From: DATBFX01 sp036558305
GTDB lineage: Bacteria; Chloroflexota; Chloroflexia; Thermomicrobiales; UBA6265
Direction of reading: 5' to 3'
DNA: 19,529 nt
NCBI GenBank assembly: GCA_036558305.1
Contig: DATBFX010000587.1
Span: 1-19,529 of the forward strand
Part shown: in pieces, positions 1-8,569 of the stretch
How the letters are laid out: each line of letters starts with the position of its first letter
How positions within the stretch are numbered: position 1 is the first letter of the stretch
The notes under the pieces: generated by a model
Told to the model about the DNA's origin: nothing
The model's database searches: none
The model's input: only the letters and a program-made list of their open reading frames with translations
Program-made: the position numbers and the translations under genes

Positions 1-1224
1 GCCGACATCGGCGACGAGCAGAGCATCGCCCAAAGTCTCTCGACTTTCTCGGCACACATGCGCAACGTGATCGCGATGCTGCGTCAGGTCACGGCCGACA
101 GCCTGGTGCTGCTCGACGAGCTCGGCGCCGGAACGGACCCGCAAGAGGGGTCGGCCCTGGCGCGCGCCCTGATCTCGGCCCTGCTCGACCTCGGTCCGGT
201 CGTGATCGCGACGACGCACTACTCTGAGGTCAAGGCATACGCCTACCAAACGCCGGGTGTCGAGAACGCGAGCGTCGAGTTCGACGTCAAGTCGCTGGCG
301 CCGACGTACCGCTTGATGATCGGCGTGCCCGGCCGCTCGAACGCGCTCGCGATCGCGCGCCGGCTCGGGATGCCGCGGGAGATCGTCGATCGCGCCGCGA
401 CGCTCCTGGACCCGGACGAGTTGCGCGCGGACTCGCTGCTGCAAGACATCCGGCGACGCCGGGACGAGACCGAAGCGGCGCTGGAGCGCGCGCGCGCCCT
501 GGAACAGGAATCCGAGCAACTGCGCCGGGTCGTGTCGCGGGAGTTGCGCGAAGCCGAGCAGCAGCGGTTGACGGCGCGCGAAGAAGCACTTGCGCAAGCG
601 GAAGCGGAGTTGGACGAAGTCCGGCAAACGCTACGCCGAATGCAGCGAGACCGCGGCGTCGTTGCGGCGACGAGGGAGCACGTCGAGCAGCGGCGACAGG
701 AGACCGAGCAGGCGGCCGAAGTTGTCCGCACCTTCCGGCGGGAAAGGGTGGCGCGCCCGTCGCCGCAGCAACCGGCCGACATCCGAGCCGGCGACCGCGT
801 CCAGATCATCTCGCTCGGTCAGGAAGGCGAAGTGCTCTCGGTCGAGGACGAATCGGCCGAGGTGCAACTCGGCTCGTTGAAGATGCGCCAACCGCTCGAT
901 GGTCTGCGGCGCCTGGGACGGGCTCGCCCCGCCGCTCAGGAGCGAGTCGTCTTCAAACCTTCGCCGGTCGAATTCGTGCCGATGGAGATCGATCTGCGGG
1001 GCCAACGCGCGATCGAGGTCGAATCGATGTTGGAGCGGTATCTCGACGATGCCTACCGCGGGGGATTACCACTCGTCCGCATCATCCACGGCAAGGGAAC
1101 CGGGGCGCTCCGGCAGGTGGTGCGGGACCTCCTGAACGCGAGTCCATTGGTGGCCCGGCACGAACTGGCGGAACAGAACCAGGGCGGCGATGGGGTGACG
1201 GTGGCGTACATGAGGGAGCAATAA
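1..1224 (+). CDS. mutS2: Endonuclease MutS2, C-terminal part (5' end outside window)
   Basis: The reading frame is open from base 1, so the gene begins upstream of the window and 407 codons are visible. Residues 1-20 hold the conserved DIGDEQSI...LSTFSAHM stretch of the MutS-family ATPase. Walker B follows (LVLLDELGAGTDP, about 36-47) with the signature histidine motif ATTHYSEVKA (70-79). A long charged, Arg/Glu-rich region (about 140-245) is probably the coiled coil. Next comes a KOW-like segment (AGDRVQIISLGQEGEVLSV) and a C-terminal Smr domain (about 324-407) with DLRG and HGKGTGALR, the nuclease motif. Family knowledge: MutS2 binds branched DNA or collided ribosomes and is not part of classical mismatch repair. 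The Walker A part is off the window. It ends in TAA six bases before the inverted repeat of an insertion sequence and converges on mfd. The C-terminus looks natural, so the insertion did not truncate it. Confidence 0.96.
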   Translation, partial: ADIGDEQSIAQSLSTFSAHMRNVIAMLRQVTADSLVLLDELGAGTDPQEGSALARALISALLDLGPVVIATTHYSEVKAYAYQTPGVENASVEFDVKSLAPTYRLMIGVPGRSNALAIARRLGMPREIVDRAATLLDPDELRADSLLQDIRRRRDETEAALERARALEQESEQLRRVVSRELREAEQQRLTAREEALAQAEAELDEVRQTLRRMQRDRGVVAATREHVEQRRQETEQAAEVVRTFRRERVARPSPQQPADIRAGDRVQIISLGQEGEVLSVEDESAEVQLGSLKMRQPLDGLRRLGRARPAAQERVVFKPSPVEFVPMEIDLRGQRAIEVESMLERYLDDAYRGGLPLVRIIHGKGTGALRQVVRDLLNASPLVARHELAEQNQGGDGVTVAYMREQ

Positions 1225-1231
1225 CGATACG

Positions 1232-1283
1232 GCCCTCACCCCCGGTCCCCTCTCCCGCGGTCGGGTTCAAGAGCGGACAGGGG
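1232..1283 (+). repeat. Left terminal inverted repeat of the IS
   Basis: This 52-nt end begins GCCCTCACCCCCGGTCCCC and ends TTCAAGAGCGGACAGGGG. The reverse complement of 2629-2680 matches it except for one missing A after GCCCTCA and a variable block in the middle (GCGGTCGGG here, TTCCGAGG in the partner). Confidence 0.88.
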
Positions 1284-1397
1284 GTGGGCGGGGGGCGAGT
1301 AGCGGGATGAACGGGGCCGCCTCGGGGATGGAACGGGGCACGGAGACCGGCGACAATCGGGGTGCAAGCCAACCGCTCGTCGCCCTGGAGGTGCCCC

Positions 1398-2645
1398 GTG
1401 CCCGCGTCGGTCCCGTGGTACCACGAACTCCGCACGCAGATCGGCCGCCACTGCCCGGAAGCCGACCTGCCGGTGGCGTCGGCCGAGCGGCTGGCGTTGC
1501 TGGTGACCGGGTTGATCGCCGCCCAGAGTTGCGTGCTGGCGAAGGTGGCGGCGCAGCTCGACGCCTTGGCGCTGACGGCCGCGCTGTGGGCGGAGAGCAT
1601 CGAAAGGCGCCTGCGGCGGGCCCTGGCCGACCCCCACCTGACGGCCGAGGTCTGCTACACCCCCGTGCTGGCCACCGCCATCGACTGGCGACGGGCCCAC
1701 GACCACCAGGGCCGGATCGTAGTGATCATCGACGAGAGCAGCAAACGGGATCGGATCCACCTGTTCCGGGTGAGTTTGCCCTACCGGGGCGGCAGCCTGC
1801 CCGTGGCCTGGGCGGTCTGGCGCCAGAACGAAGCCTTGGCGGCCGGCGCCTACTGGGCCCAGGTGGACGCGGTGTTGGCACGCGTGGCGGCGCTGCTGCC
1901 GGTCGGGGCGGAGGCGGTGGCGGTCGCAGATCGCGCCGACGCGGTGCCGGCCCTGATCGACCGGCTGCAGGGGCACGGCTGGCATTGGGTGCTGCGGCTG
2001 ACGACCACCGGCAGCCACCGGTTCTGGCCGGACCACGGGCCCGAGACCGGGGTGCGGGACCTGGTGGCTCGGCACCTGCCCCGGCCGGGGCGGCGCTGGC
2101 GGGCGCAGGGGCGCCTGTTCAAAGACGCCGGCTGGCGACCGGCTCGGCTCGTCGGGATCTGGGGGCATGGGGCGAAGGAGCCGCTGGTGGTGGCGACCGA
2201 CTTGCCCGCGAAGTGGACGGTGTTGACCCTGTACGACCGGCGGTTCTGGATCGAACCGGGGTTCCGCGCGGACAAAACGCGGGGGTGGCAGTGGGAAAGC
2301 AGCCAGGTGCGGGGAGTGGCGCACCATGCCGTGCTGCTGCTGGCGCTGGCCTTGGCGACGCTGGTGGTGCCGTGCCTCGGCGCCGGGCAAGCCGACCGGC
2401 GGGTGCGCCATCTCGCGGGGCAACCCCCGCGCCGCCACGGCGCCCGCTGCCGCACCGCCAAACCGCAGCCGGCCGGGGAAAGCCTGTTCACGCTCGGGCT
2501 GCGGCAAGCCCAACACTGGCTTCGGCCGACCCGCCGCCGCCTCTGGCGCTGGCACCTGCCCGAGGTGGCCGCGCCGAGTTGGACCGCCCACTGGCGCGCC
2601 CTCCAGTCTCATCGTTTCGTCTTCGGTGCCCCTGTCCGCTCTTGA
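1398..2645 (+). CDS. IS4-family DDE transposase
   Basis: This 415-residue transposase has an RNase H-like catalytic core. Visible catalytic candidates are the Asp in VVIIDESSKRD (first D), the Asp in VAVADRAD (second D) and the Glu in YDRRFWIEPGFRADK. That last segment fits the IS4 YREK signature exactly: Y-x2-R-x3-E-x6-K. The tail is rich in Arg, Trp and Pro. I chose the GTG at 1398 because GGAGGT lies at 1387-1392, six bases upstream. An in-frame GTG at 1362 gives 12 extra residues but has no such site. The TGA stop lies inside the right inverted repeat, so the last few residues are encoded by the IS end. High GC leaves long open frames on both strands here, but only this frame carries transposase motifs. 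The exact IS4 subgroup is not assigned. Confidence 0.9.
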   Translation: MPASVPWYHELRTQIGRHCPEADLPVASAERLALLVTGLIAAQSCVLAKVAAQLDALALTAALWAESIERRLRRALADPHLTAEVCYTPVLATAIDWRRAHDHQGRIVVIIDESSKRDRIHLFRVSLPYRGGSLPVAWAVWRQNEALAAGAYWAQVDAVLARVAALLPVGAEAVAVADRADAVPALIDRLQGHGWHWVLRLTTTGSHRFWPDHGPETGVRDLVARHLPRPGRRWRAQGRLFKDAGWRPARLVGIWGHGAKEPLVVATDLPAKWTVLTLYDRRFWIEPGFRADKTRGWQWESSQVRGVAHHAVLLLALALATLVVPCLGAGQADRRVRHLAGQPPRRHGARCRTAKPQPAGESLFTLGLRQAQHWLRPTRRRLWRWHLPEVAAPSWTAHWRALQSHRFVFGAPVRS

Positions 2646-2680
2646 ACCTCGGAAGGGAGAGGGGACCGGGGGTTGAGGGC
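2629..2680 (-). repeat. Right terminal inverted repeat of the IS
   Basis: This 52-nt end partners 1232-1283. It contains the transposase stop codon (2643-2645) and the run GGAAGGGAGAGGGGACC. It stops two bases before the mfd stop codon. Confidence 0.88.
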
Positions 2681-2682
2681 TA

Positions 2683-5600
2683 TTACGATCTCGACCTCTG
2701 CCCCTGACCCGCCACAACAACCTCGCGTCTGCGCCCGTTATCTCCCGCTCGGTTCCCGACTCGCGTCCCGCCCCCGTCGGCCGACGACGTGAACGTTGGC
2801 AGCCTCGACCGATCCTGGACCAACTCAATCGCATCCAGCACCGAATCGATCGCATCCAGCCATGGGATGTGCAGGTCGGGAAGGCGCAGTCGCACGGAGT
2901 TGGGCGTCAGCTTGAGCGCGCGACCGAGCCGTTGGACGAGTTTGCGGGCGTCGAGCGTCGACGTGGTGACCGGCCGGATGACGATCTCGCGCTCGCGCTC
3001 GACCATCGATTCGATCCCGAGGTCGGTGCAGCGGAGGCGAAGGGCGATCAGGGCGAAAAGGTGTTCCACCTCGTCGGGGATCGGACCGAACCGGTCTTCG
3101 AGTTCCGCGCGCATGGCTTCGAGCGCGGGCCGGGAGTCGACGGCGGCGACGCGGCGATAGGTGGCGAGGCGGAGTTCGACGTCGGCGACGTACGAGGCGG
3201 GGATGAGCGCGGTCAGCGGCAGATCGAGGGTGATCGCGCCCTGCTCGACGATCGGTCGGCCGTTCCTGACCTCCTCGACGGCTTGGCTGAGCAGGCGGAT
3301 GTAGAGGTCGTAGCCGATCTCGGCGATGTGACCGCTCTGTTCGGCGCCGAGGATGTTGCCGGCACCGCGAATCTCCATGTCGCGCATCGCCACGCGCAGA
3401 CCGGCGCCGAGTTCGGTCGCCTCCTGGATCGCTTCCAGCCGCGCCTGCGCCTCGGCCGTCAACACCTTGCCGGGTTTGTGGAGCAGATAGGCATAGGCGC
3501 GGTTGGTGCTGCGACCGACCCGACCGCGAAGCTGGTAAAGCTGGGTCAGCCCGAGGGTGTCGGCGTTGTCGATGACGATGGTGTTGACGTTGGGAATGTC
3601 GACACCCGATTCGATGATCGTTGTGCAAACCAGGACGTCGAATTCGTTGTGGATGAACCCGAGGATGACCTCCTCCAGGACCTCTTCGTCCATCTGGCCG
3701 TGACCGATGCCGAAGCGCGCCTCCGGGACCAGTTCCCGCAGGTGGTGGGTCAGACGGTCGATCGAATGGACGCGGTTGTGGACGACGTAGATCTGACCGC
3801 CGCGGTCGATCTCGCGGAGGATGACTTCGCGCAGGAGTTGGTCACTGGCGTCGGTGACGAAGGTGCGGATCGGCAGACGGGCCTGGGGCGCGGTGTCGAT
3901 GATGCTGATGTCGCGGATCCCGGCGAGCGACATGTGGAGCGTGCGGGGGATCGGCGTGGCGCTCATCGTCAGCACGTCGACCTCGGTGCGGAGTTGCTTG
4001 AGGAATTCCTTGTGGCGGACGCCGAACCGCTGCTCCTCGTCGATGACGATCAGCCCCAGGTCTTTGAACTTGACGTCCCGCTGCACGAGGCGGTGGGTGC
4101 CGACGACGATGTCGACGCTGCCGGATTCGAGACCGGCGACCACGTCGCGTTGCTCCGACGCCGATCGGAGTCGGGAAAGCATCTCGACGCGCACCGGAAA
4201 CGGCGCCAGGCGTTGCGAGAACGTCGCGAAGTGCTGAAGGGCGAGCACGGTGGTCGGGACGAGGACGGCGACCTGGCGACCGCCGTTGACGGCTTTGAAC
4301 GCGGCGCGGAGGGCGACTTCGGTTTTGCCGTACCCGACGTCGCCGCAGACGAGGCGGTCCATCGGTTTGGTCGATTCCAGGTCGACCTTGACCTCGTCGA
4401 TGGCGCGCTGCTGGTCCGGCGTCTCGGTATACGGAAACGACTCGGACAATTCAACGTCCCAGGCAACGTCCGGTCCGAACGAATGGCCGCCGATGGTTTC
4501 CCGCGTCGCGTAGAGCTGGATCAGTTCGAAGGCCATCTCGCGGACGGCGCGTCGGACGCGCTGCTTGGTGCGGACCCATTCGCCGGAGCCGAGTCTGGTC
4601 GGCGTCGGTTCGACCCCGCCGCCGCCGTAGCGCGTGACGCGGTCGCTTTGGTCGACGGGGACGTAGAGCTTGTCGCCCTTGGCGTATTCGAGCAAGAGGT
4701 ATTCGCGCTCGACACCGCCGGTTTCGATGCGGACCAGACCGACGAACTTGGCGATGCCGTGGTCGATGTGGACGACGAACTCGCCGGGGGTGAGGCTCGT
4801 CGCGAAGGCCAGGTTGTCGGCGAGACTGCGGCGCCCACCGCGACGGGTCTGCTTGCGAAACCCGAAGATTTCGAGATCGGAGAGGACCAGCAGGCGCGAT
4901 GCCGGCACCATCCAGCCGCCGTCGAGATCCGATGCGACGACGTCGAGGGTCCCCGGCGTCAGCGGCAGCGGCTCTCCCGGTTCGCGGCGTTTGTCGCGGC
5001 GCGGGAAAATGTCCCGCTCCTCGAAGATCTCGGTCAGGCGATCGACCTGGTCGGTTCCGAGGGCGACCTGCCATCCCTCGCTCAACCGCTGCCCGATCTC
5101 TTCGGTGAGCCGGCCGAGGCGACCCGCAAAGACCGGAGCCTCGACGACGTCGGACAGATCGATCGCCCCGTCGTCGTCCGCGCTTTGTCCGAACTCGACG
5201 ACCTGACCGGTTCGATGCCAGATCGCGGGATCGGTCGGCACCGCGTAAGGTTTCGGCAGACCTGATGGCAACTCGCCGTTCGCTTCGAAGGCGGCGACCA
5301 ACTCCACGGCGTGCTCTTCGAGTTGGCGCGCGGCGAGGCGCACGGCCGATGGTTCGTCGACGACGATGAGACCGCCGGCGGGCAGGTAGTCGAGCAGCGT
5401 CGCGGGTTGGGGCGAGAGATACGGCGCGAAGAGATCGACCGAAGCTGGCGTCGTCCCGGTCTCCATCCGGTCGAGCATCCGTCCCCATTCGTCGCGGACC
5501 TCGTCGCGAAGACGGCCGAGGTCGAGGCGCCGGACGAGCGCTGCGGCCTCCGGCAGCCGCCACAGCGGCAGTTCGGACGGCGGGAGCAGGGTGATGGCGC

Positions 5601-6273
5601 GAAGCCGCCTGTCGGATCGCTGCGAGGAGGGGTTAAAGGTGCGAATGCTGTCGATCTCGTCGCCGAACAGATCGATCCGGACCGGCTCCTCGGCGCCGGG
5701 TGGAAAGAGATCGACGATACCGCCGCGCCGCGCGATCGTACCGGGCTCCTGCACCAACGGGGTCACCTGGTAGCCGAGACGCGTTCCCCAGGAGAGGAAC
5801 GCCATCGCGTCGAGCCGATCGCCGATTTTCAACGCTCGTCGCTGCTCGCGGAGGTCACCCGGACGCATCATCAGTTGGGAAAGCCCGCGAATGCTGGCGA
5901 CAACGACGGGTGGAGAGTCGGCGTCTTGCTGCAACAAGCGATCGAGCAGCGCAACCCGTTGCGTCGAGACCGCGAGGTCGAAGGGGAGTTGCTCGTAGGG
6001 AAGACCGTCGGGGGCAGGCCAGACGACGGCCTGGCGTCCCGTCGGCAGGAATTCGTTGACGGCCGCGCAAAGCGCGTCGGCCCGATCCTCCCGCGAAGTG
6101 ACGACCAGGGCCGGCGACACGGCCTGTCGAACGACGGCGGCGATGGCAACCGGTCGGGCGGCCACCGGGAGGTCCGCGATCCTCAGCGCTGATTGCCCGT
6201 TTGCCACCGCGGCAAGGAGTTTGGCGGCGCTTTCGGTGGCGGTGAAGGCGGGGAGCAGATGGCGCAGGGTCAC
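2683..6273 (-). CDS. mfd: Transcription-repair coupling factor Mfd
   Basis: This 1196-residue ATP-dependent DNA translocase removes stalled RNA polymerase at lesions and recruits UvrA. The N-terminal third is the UvrB-like part (VVWPAPDGLPYEQLPFD, then the REPGTIARRGGIVDLFPPG-like region). The RNA-polymerase-interacting CarD-like domain starts near residue 497 (FVVHIDHGIAKFVGL...EYLLLEYA). The RecG-like motor has Walker A GDVGYGKTEVA (about 643), the helicase box DEEQRFG (about 743), SATPIPRTLHMS, and QLRGRVGRS in the second RecA lobe. A TRCF domain closes the protein. The GTG start is preceded by AGAGGA eight bases upstream. The last roughly 35 residues are hydrophilic and low in complexity (GGGTRVGNRAG...RSRS), more than I expect from the family, and the TAA stop lies just two bases from the IS end. 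Confidence 0.98.
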   Translation of the reverse strand: MTLRHLLPAFTATESAAKLLAAVANGQSALRIADLPVAARPVAIAAVVRQAVSPALVVTSREDRADALCAAVNEFLPTGRQAVVWPAPDGLPYEQLPFDLAVSTQRVALLDRLLQQDADSPPVVVASIRGLSQLMMRPGDLREQRRALKIGDRLDAMAFLSWGTRLGYQVTPLVQEPGTIARRGGIVDLFPPGAEEPVRIDLFGDEIDSIRTFNPSSQRSDRRLRAITLLPPSELPLWRLPEAAALVRRLDLGRLRDEVRDEWGRMLDRMETGTTPASVDLFAPYLSPQPATLLDYLPAGGLIVVDEPSAVRLAARQLEEHAVELVAAFEANGELPSGLPKPYAVPTDPAIWHRTGQVVEFGQSADDDGAIDLSDVVEAPVFAGRLGRLTEEIGQRLSEGWQVALGTDQVDRLTEIFEERDIFPRRDKRREPGEPLPLTPGTLDVVASDLDGGWMVPASRLLVLSDLEIFGFRKQTRRGGRRSLADNLAFATSLTPGEFVVHIDHGIAKFVGLVRIETGGVEREYLLLEYAKGDKLYVPVDQSDRVTRYGGGGVEPTPTRLGSGEWVRTKQRVRRAVREMAFELIQLYATRETIGGHSFGPDVAWDVELSESFPYTETPDQQRAIDEVKVDLESTKPMDRLVCGDVGYGKTEVALRAAFKAVNGGRQVAVLVPTTVLALQHFATFSQRLAPFPVRVEMLSRLRSASEQRDVVAGLESGSVDIVVGTHRLVQRDVKFKDLGLIVIDEEQRFGVRHKEFLKQLRTEVDVLTMSATPIPRTLHMSLAGIRDISIIDTAPQARLPIRTFVTDASDQLLREVILREIDRGGQIYVVHNRVHSIDRLTHHLRELVPEARFGIGHGQMDEEVLEEVILGFIHNEFDVLVCTTIIESGVDIPNVNTIVIDNADTLGLTQLYQLRGRVGRSTNRAYAYLLHKPGKVLTAEAQARLEAIQEATELGAGLRVAMRDMEIRGAGNILGAEQSGHIAEIGYDLYIRLLSQAVEEVRNGRPIVEQGAITLDLPLTALIPASYVADVELRLATYRRVAAVDSRPALEAMRAELEDRFGPIPDEVEHLFALIALRLRCTDLGIESMVEREREIVIRPVTTSTLDARKLVQRLGRALKLTPNSVRLRLPDLHIPWLDAIDSVLDAIELVQDRSRLPTFTSSADGGGTRVGNRAGDNGRRREVVVAGQGQRSRS

Positions 6274-6482
6274 GGTGATCGTCCTCTGGCGAAGGGACGG
6301 CAGCGCGCGCCAGGTCGGCGTGGCCGATCGGGTTTCCCCGGACGCGTTTCAAACCGGTTACCGGCGCGTGGGCCAGTCCCGATGTCCAGGAAAGTCTATC
6401 ACGAACGACTTGCCATGACCGTCCGAGTGAGAGAAGATACGCCGACTCGTGGACGGCGATTTGACGCGATTGGGAGTGACCC
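6274..6482. promoter_or_regulatory. Divergent mfd / comEA intergenic region
   Basis: These 209 bases separate two divergent start codons and must hold promoters for both. I see no convincing gene or terminator. TTGCCA at 6410-6415 could be a -35 box for comEA, but nothing convincing sits at the right distance for -10. On the minus strand TGATAGACT (about 6395-6403) resembles an extended -10 for mfd without a good -35. Confidence 0.35.
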
Positions 6483-7052
6483 GTGGCCAGGATGGTGGCC
6501 GCCGGTATCGCGTTCCTGGCGATGGGAGCCGCGTCCGGATTTCTCGTCCTGCGACTCTGGGACGACCGGTCGGCACCGCCGATCGTCATCGACGATCCGC
6601 GGCCTAACGCGGAGATCGTCGTCTCGGTCGAAGGAGCGGTGGCGACACCGGGCGTGTACCACCTGCCGGGGGACGCACGAGTCGAGTCCGCACTCGCCGC
6701 GGCCGGCGGTGCCGCGCCCGACGCCGATCTTTCCCGCATCAATCCGGCGGCACGCCTGCACGATGAGGAGCGACTGATCGTCCCGGCCCTTGTCGACGGC
6801 GATCGCACCAGCAGCGAGCCGGTATCCTCTGCCGCGGCGAACGGACCGGCCCCGGCTGCGGCGCAAGTCAACATCAACACCGCGACCGCCGAGATGCTCG
6901 ACACCTTGCCCGGTATCGGCCCCGTGCTTGCCGTGCGCATCGTGACCTATCGAGAGACCCACGGTCCGTTTCGTTCGGTCGACGAGCTGGCGGCGGTCGA
7001 CGGCATCTCGCTCGCGATGGTGGACGAGATTCGTTCGCTGGTCACGGTCTGA
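6483..7052 (+). CDS. comEA: Competence protein ComEA (SLBB + helix-hairpin-helix)
   Basis: This 189-residue membrane-anchored DNA receptor works in natural transformation. Residues 3-24 form one transmembrane segment with the rest outside. An SLBB domain spans about 44-101 (IVVSVEGAVATPGVYHLPGD...LIVP). A Pro/Ala/Ser linker leads to a C-terminal HhH DNA-binding domain at about 128-187, with VNINTATAEMLDTLPGIG and VDGIS as the two hairpins. This is the standard ComEA architecture and size. The GTG at 6483 follows GGGAG at 6471-6475; an ATG at 6492 is a possible alternative start. comEC begins two bases after the stop, so the two genes are almost certainly co-transcribed and translationally coupled. 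Known role: it binds double-stranded DNA and hands it to the ComEC channel. Confidence 0.95.
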   Translation: MARMVAAGIAFLAMGAASGFLVLRLWDDRSAPPIVIDDPRPNAEIVVSVEGAVATPGVYHLPGDARVESALAAAGGAAPDADLSRINPAARLHDEERLIVPALVDGDRTSSEPVSSAAANGPAPAAAQVNINTATAEMLDTLPGIGPVLAVRIVTYRETHGPFRSVDELAAVDGISLAMVDEIRSLVTV

Positions 7053-7054
7053 TC

Positions 7055-8569
7055 GTGGGCGGCATCCTCCTGGCATTTGCGTGCGTCGCCGGCTTTGCGC
7101 TCGGCTTGCCGGGAGCGGTTGCGATCGTCGCGACCGGACTCGCGCTACGCTGCGCCGGCAAAACGACCACGGCCTGGGTTATCGTCGTCCTCGCCGCGAT
7201 GCTCCTCGGCAAACTGCGGGCCGTTGACGCACCGATGACGGAGAGCCCGGACTGGAGCGACGAAGCGACCGCCGTTCGCGGCATTGTGGTTACGGGGCCG
7301 ATGTCGACTCGGGCGGGGCAGCGATTCAACATTGAGGTCGAGGAAGTCCGAATCGGGTCGACGTGGCAAGCCGCAAATGCCGTCGCCTGCGTTTCCGCGT
7401 CGGATCCACCGGAGTTGCGGCGAGGAGATCGTGCCTATTTGGCGGTCAGTTCGGTGCGAATCGACGACCTTCCGCAGGGTGTTGCACATGCGCTCGCCGC
7501 GAGCGGATGCGCGGTATCGCTGACCGCCTGGCGGACGACGAAGCTGAAGAGCGGCGATGGGGTGCTGTACGTCATCGACGGTATTCGCCGGTCGATGGCG
7601 AATCGGCTCCAGGACGCCGCGCCCGGAGACGCGGGATCGCTGCTGGCAGGTCTTGTCACGGGAGACGACGGGGCACTCTCGATCGAGGCGCGCGAGGCGT
7701 TCGTCGAAACGGGGACGACGCACATCACCGCGGTTAGCGGCAGCAACATCGCGCTGGTGGTCGTCTTCCTTGTCAGCCTCGGCGGGCGGTTCGGCGTCCA
7801 TCGCCGTTTCGCCTGGCAGGTGGCGACCGCCGGCGGCGTCTGGTTCTACGCGCTCCTCGTCGGTCTCCAGCCGCCTGCCTTGAGGGCTGCGCTCGTCGCG
7901 ACGGGCGCGGTTTTCGCCGTGAGTTTCGGTCGGCGTCCAGATCTGGTGACGTTGACGATGGTGGCGGCGGCGCTCCAACTCTTGTTCCGGCCGTCCGATT
8001 ATTGGACCCTGTCGTTCCGCCTCTCGTTCGTGTCGGCGTTGGCGCTTGCGCTCGTGCTGCAAGGGAGGAGCGGCGCGGGCGCACTTGGACTGTTGAAGGC
8101 TGGACTGATCGCGACGGCCGCGGCGCAGATCGCGACCATCCCGGTCCTGATCACGACCTTCGGTCAACTGTCGCCGTTGAGCCTGCCCACGAACGTCTTG
8201 ATCGCGCCCCTCGTCGAGGTCGCGTTCCCGGTCGCGTTTGTCGCGGGTCTGGTCGGATTCGTTTCGGTCGCCCTGGGAGACGCGGTCGCGACGCTGGGCG
8301 CCTTGAGTGCTTCGCTGATTCTTCGGATCGTCGATCTGATGGCGGGCATCCAGGGTGCGCCAATCACAGTCTCAACGCCCCGTCTTCTCGGAAATGCGAT
8401 CGTCGCCGCGGCGAGCATCGTCGCGATCGCATTGCTCAGCCAGGATTGCCGGCGCGCGATCCGACGAGCAAGGGGATCGCGACGGGTTGCCGACAGACCG
8501 CGTCTCGTGTTGGCCGGTCTCGGCTGCGTCGGATTTCTCATCGGATTGTCACTCGGTGCGGCGCGTTGA
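7055..8569 (+). CDS. comEC: Competence channel protein ComEC/Rec2, without metallo-beta-lactamase domain
   Basis: This 504-residue polytopic membrane protein is the channel for incoming single-stranded DNA. The first 50 residues hold two membrane segments. Residues 65-165 form the soluble OB-like domain (DUF4131 type). The competence domain follows with TGTTHITAVSGSNIALVV (219-236), the counterpart of the usual H-L-x-A-x-S-G-x-H motif, PPALRAAL (273-280), and FRLSFVSALAL (321-331). Several more helices follow, to about residue 500. Many ComEC proteins carry a C-terminal metallo-beta-lactamase-like nuclease domain. Here the chain stops after the last helix and no HxHxDH motif is visible in it or in the following DNA. 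The GTG start is two bases past the comEA stop. The stop codon is part of the TTGACA box of the tRNA promoter. Confidence 0.94.
   Translation: MGGILLAFACVAGFALGLPGAVAIVATGLALRCAGKTTTAWVIVVLAAMLLGKLRAVDAPMTESPDWSDEATAVRGIVVTGPMSTRAGQRFNIEVEEVRIGSTWQAANAVACVSASDPPELRRGDRAYLAVSSVRIDDLPQGVAHALAASGCAVSLTAWRTTKLKSGDGVLYVIDGIRRSMANRLQDAAPGDAGSLLAGLVTGDDGALSIEAREAFVETGTTHITAVSGSNIALVVVFLVSLGGRFGVHRRFAWQVATAGGVWFYALLVGLQPPALRAALVATGAVFAVSFGRRPDLVTLTMVAAALQLLFRPSDYWTLSFRLSFVSALALALVLQGRSGAGALGLLKAGLIATAAAQIATIPVLITTFGQLSPLSLPTNVLIAPLVEVAFPVAFVAGLVGFVSVALGDAVATLGALSASLILRIVDLMAGIQGAPITVSTPRLLGNAIVAAASIVAIALLSQDCRRAIRRARGSRRVADRPRLVLAGLGCVGFLIGLSLGAAR

Larger units (their letters stand above)
1232..2680 (+). 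mobile_element. IS4-type insertion sequence, complete
   Basis: A single transposase gene is bracketed by 52-nt imperfect inverted repeats (1232-1283 and 2629-2680), giving an element of about 1449 bp. The repeats agree at 43 positions: 25 at the outer end, interrupted by one extra A on the right, and 18 at the inner end. A divergent block of 8-9 nt lies between. The element lies between the convergent stop codons of mutS2 (1222-1224) and mfd (2683-2685), so it appears to be a neutral insertion. The flanks carry a possible imperfect 8-bp target duplication (ATAACGAT at 1221-1228, ATTACGAT at 2682-2689; 7 of 8 match). The ends were set by where the two repeats stop matching, so they could be off by a base or two. 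The transposase frame is intact, so the element may be active. Confidence 0.85.

Noticed and set aside
1236..2855. Long frames on both strands across the IS, including a 539-codon minus-strand frame
   Set aside because: The extreme GC content of the IS removes stop codons in several frames. Only the plus frame ending at 2645 has the DDE and YREK motifs.
2869..5265. Very long open frame on the plus strand opposite mfd (798 codons)
   Set aside because: It is antisense to the clear Mfd protein and rich in Asp, Val, Gly and Arg from reading GC-biased codons backwards. No domain or binding site supports it.
6410..6440. comEA promoter from TTGCCA at 6410
   Set aside because: No adequate -10 lies at 16-18 bases, so it is kept only as a remark in the intergenic entry.
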